A stretch of DNA of 64,000 nucleotides. Source: Hoeflea sp. YIM 152468 (GTDB taxonomy: Bacteria; Pseudomonadota; Alphaproteobacteria; Rhizobiales; Rhizobiaceae). A program made the position numbers and the translations under genes. Position 1 is the first letter of the stretch; the number at the start of each line of letters is the position of its first letter. The notes below the pieces were generated by a model that was not told the origin of the DNA, did no database searches, and was given only the letters and a program-made list of their open reading frames with translations. The stretch lies in contig NZ_JARGET010000021.1 of assembly GCF_029210485.1 (NCBI RefSeq), positions 124,001 to 188,000 on the forward strand, in the 5' to 3' direction. Below, in pieces: positions 63,176-64,000 of the stretch.

Positions 63176-63981
63176 TGCGTACCGCGATATTTATGTTTGT
63201 CGGATCCCTTTTTGCCAGCCTGCCCGCTGCGGCCCAACTCGCTGACCCGACAGTCACCATCAACGAAAAATTTTCCGAGCGGATAGACATCGGGATCTCC
63301 ACCAATGAAATTGCCATAACATCGGATTTCTCCGGTGCCGACATCACCGTCTTTGGCGCCATTGATCGCGCTGACGAGCTGCTGCTGGCAACCTTCGCCT
63401 ATGACATTGTCGTCGCCCTTGAAGGACCTCGCCAGTCGACCACCGTTCGCCGCAAGGAGCGCGTAGCCGGAATCTGGATGAACCGCCACTCGATCCGGTT
63501 CGAACCGATCCCGGCGTCCTACTCGTTGTCCAGCACGCGACCACTGGCCGATATTGCCAATCTGATGGAGCTTGCCGCCCACGACATAGGCATCAACAAT
63601 GTGCGGCTGGTGCCCACCGGTGTGGTCGGTGACGGCTCGAGGCTGACCGAGTTCCGTGAAGCGCTGCGCCGCATCAAGCAGAGCGACGGCCTGTATCAGC
63701 GTGCCCCGACCGGCGTCCAGTTCATATCCAAATCCCTGTTTCGCGCCTCGGTAAGGCTTCCGGCCAATATTCCTGTGGGCCCGCACAAAGTCCGCGCGGT
63801 GCTCTACAAGAACAGCCAGTTTGTCATGGAAAAGGTGATTCCGCTCCGGGTGGTCAAGACTGGCCTCGAGCAGTTCATCTACAATTTCGCCCATGCCAAT
63901 TCGCTGGCCTACGGTCTGGTCGCGGTGCTTCTCGCCATGCTGACGGGATGGCTGGGAAGTTTGATATTCCGCAAGAATTGA
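63175..63981 (+). CDS. TIGR02186 family membrane protein
   Basis: A 268-residue protein of the alphaproteobacterial TIGR02186 family. A signal peptide (about 1-21, FVGSLFASLPAAAQ) leads into a periplasmic domain of about 210 residues containing ITSDFSGADITVFGAI and the basic strand STTVRRKERVAGIWMNR. One C-terminal membrane helix (about 240-262) ends RKN. Function is unknown. Its constant pairing with a TSUP exporter, with a one-base overlap here, suggests a shared transport or assembly task. Confidence 0.88.
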   Translation: MRTAIFMFVGSLFASLPAAAQLADPTVTINEKFSERIDIGISTNEIAITSDFSGADITVFGAIDRADELLLATFAYDIVVALEGPRQSTTVRRKERVAGIWMNRHSIRFEPIPASYSLSSTRPLADIANLMELAAHDIGINNVRLVPTGVVGDGSRLTEFREALRRIKQSDGLYQRAPTGVQFISKSLFRASVRLPANIPVGPHKVRAVLYKNSQFVMEKVIPLRVVKTGLEQFIYNFAHANSLAYGLVAVLLAMLTGWLGSLIFRKN

Positions 63982-64000
63982 CGTTCGATGGCGTGCCGGG

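Noticed and set aside
1-64000. CRISPR arrays, insertion sequences, integrases, rRNA genes or a replication origin
   Set aside because: Reading through found no regularly spaced repeats, no transposase motifs and no clustered perfect DnaA boxes.

Overview
The window looks like chromosomal DNA of an alphaproteobacterium of the order Rhizobiales. The evidence is the combination of GcrA (a cell-cycle regulator confined to Alphaproteobacteria), a PodJ-type polarity factor with SEL1 repeats, a PccR/ScfR-type regulator next to pccB, a SAM-II riboswitch ahead of metZ, clustered GANTC (CcrM) sites and high GC. A marine or saline-habitat member such as Hoeflea or a relative is a guess from gene content (bacterial voltage-gated sodium channel, sulfur-oxidation genes), not something the sequence proves. 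Coding density is high. I see no insertion sequence, integrase, prophage module, CRISPR array or rRNA operon; this is core chromosome with a few accessory cassettes.

Layout. 1-1.1 kb: start of a YghU-like glutathione transferase, a small manganese-type cupin and an overlapping DUF4160/DUF2442 pair. 1.1-4.3 kb: pccB and the divergent regulator pccR, with operator-like TTTGCAAA repeats between them. 4.3-7.1 kb: aroQ, a BenE-type transporter and a PPK2 polyphosphate kinase. 7.2-11.8 kb: a sulfur cassette (two YeeE/YedE half-transporters, a persulfide-dioxygenase-like metallo-hydrolase, a SulP permease and a 1-Cys peroxiredoxin). 11.8-20.3 kb: a one-helix membrane protein, a nitronate monooxygenase-like flavoprotein, DUF805, tRNA-Thr, a DMT transporter, ridA-ilvE, a haloacid dehalogenase, and two cell-wall lipoproteins (L,D-transpeptidase and M23 peptidase). 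20.3-32.8 kb: HerA-like ATPase, D-amino-acid transaminase, an SDR, pyrC, pyrE, a PfkB sugar kinase, pgi, fadD, a second PPK2 and fumC. 33-37.3 kb: gcrA, then argD-argF-hslO. 37.5-43.5 kb: apaG-trkH, a CDP-alcohol phosphatidyltransferase, metZ under a SAM-II riboswitch, dcd and a sodium channel. 43.6-49.5 kb: tRNA-Gly, a GT2 glycosyltransferase, a periplasmic binding protein, a sterol-desaturase-family protein, TerB, an S24-type regulator and a DsbA-like isomerase. 49.7-57.7 kb: a five-gene fatty-acid beta-oxidation operon with its MerR regulator. 58-64 kb: podJ, then a TauE/SafE exporter with a TIGR02186 membrane protein.

How the genes work together. The clearest regulatory story is a fatty-acid/acyl-CoA regulon. 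The LiuR-like MerR gene lies just upstream of the beta-oxidation operon, and related ACGTTTACG-type palindromes occur ahead of that operon, ahead of fadD and ahead of the nitronate monooxygenase-like gene. A second acyl-CoA theme is pccB/pccR (propionyl-CoA, the end product of odd-chain oxidation). Other coherent units are argD-argF (arginine), ilvE-ridA (an enzyme beside its likely metabolite-damage protector), apaG-trkH, and the SulP-peroxiredoxin pair with overlapping stop and start codons. The non-coding highlights are the SAM-II riboswitch with a visible terminator/antiterminator platform, four GANTC sites within 37 bp upstream of gcrA, and a run of hairpins ending in a terminator-like element between gcrA and argD.
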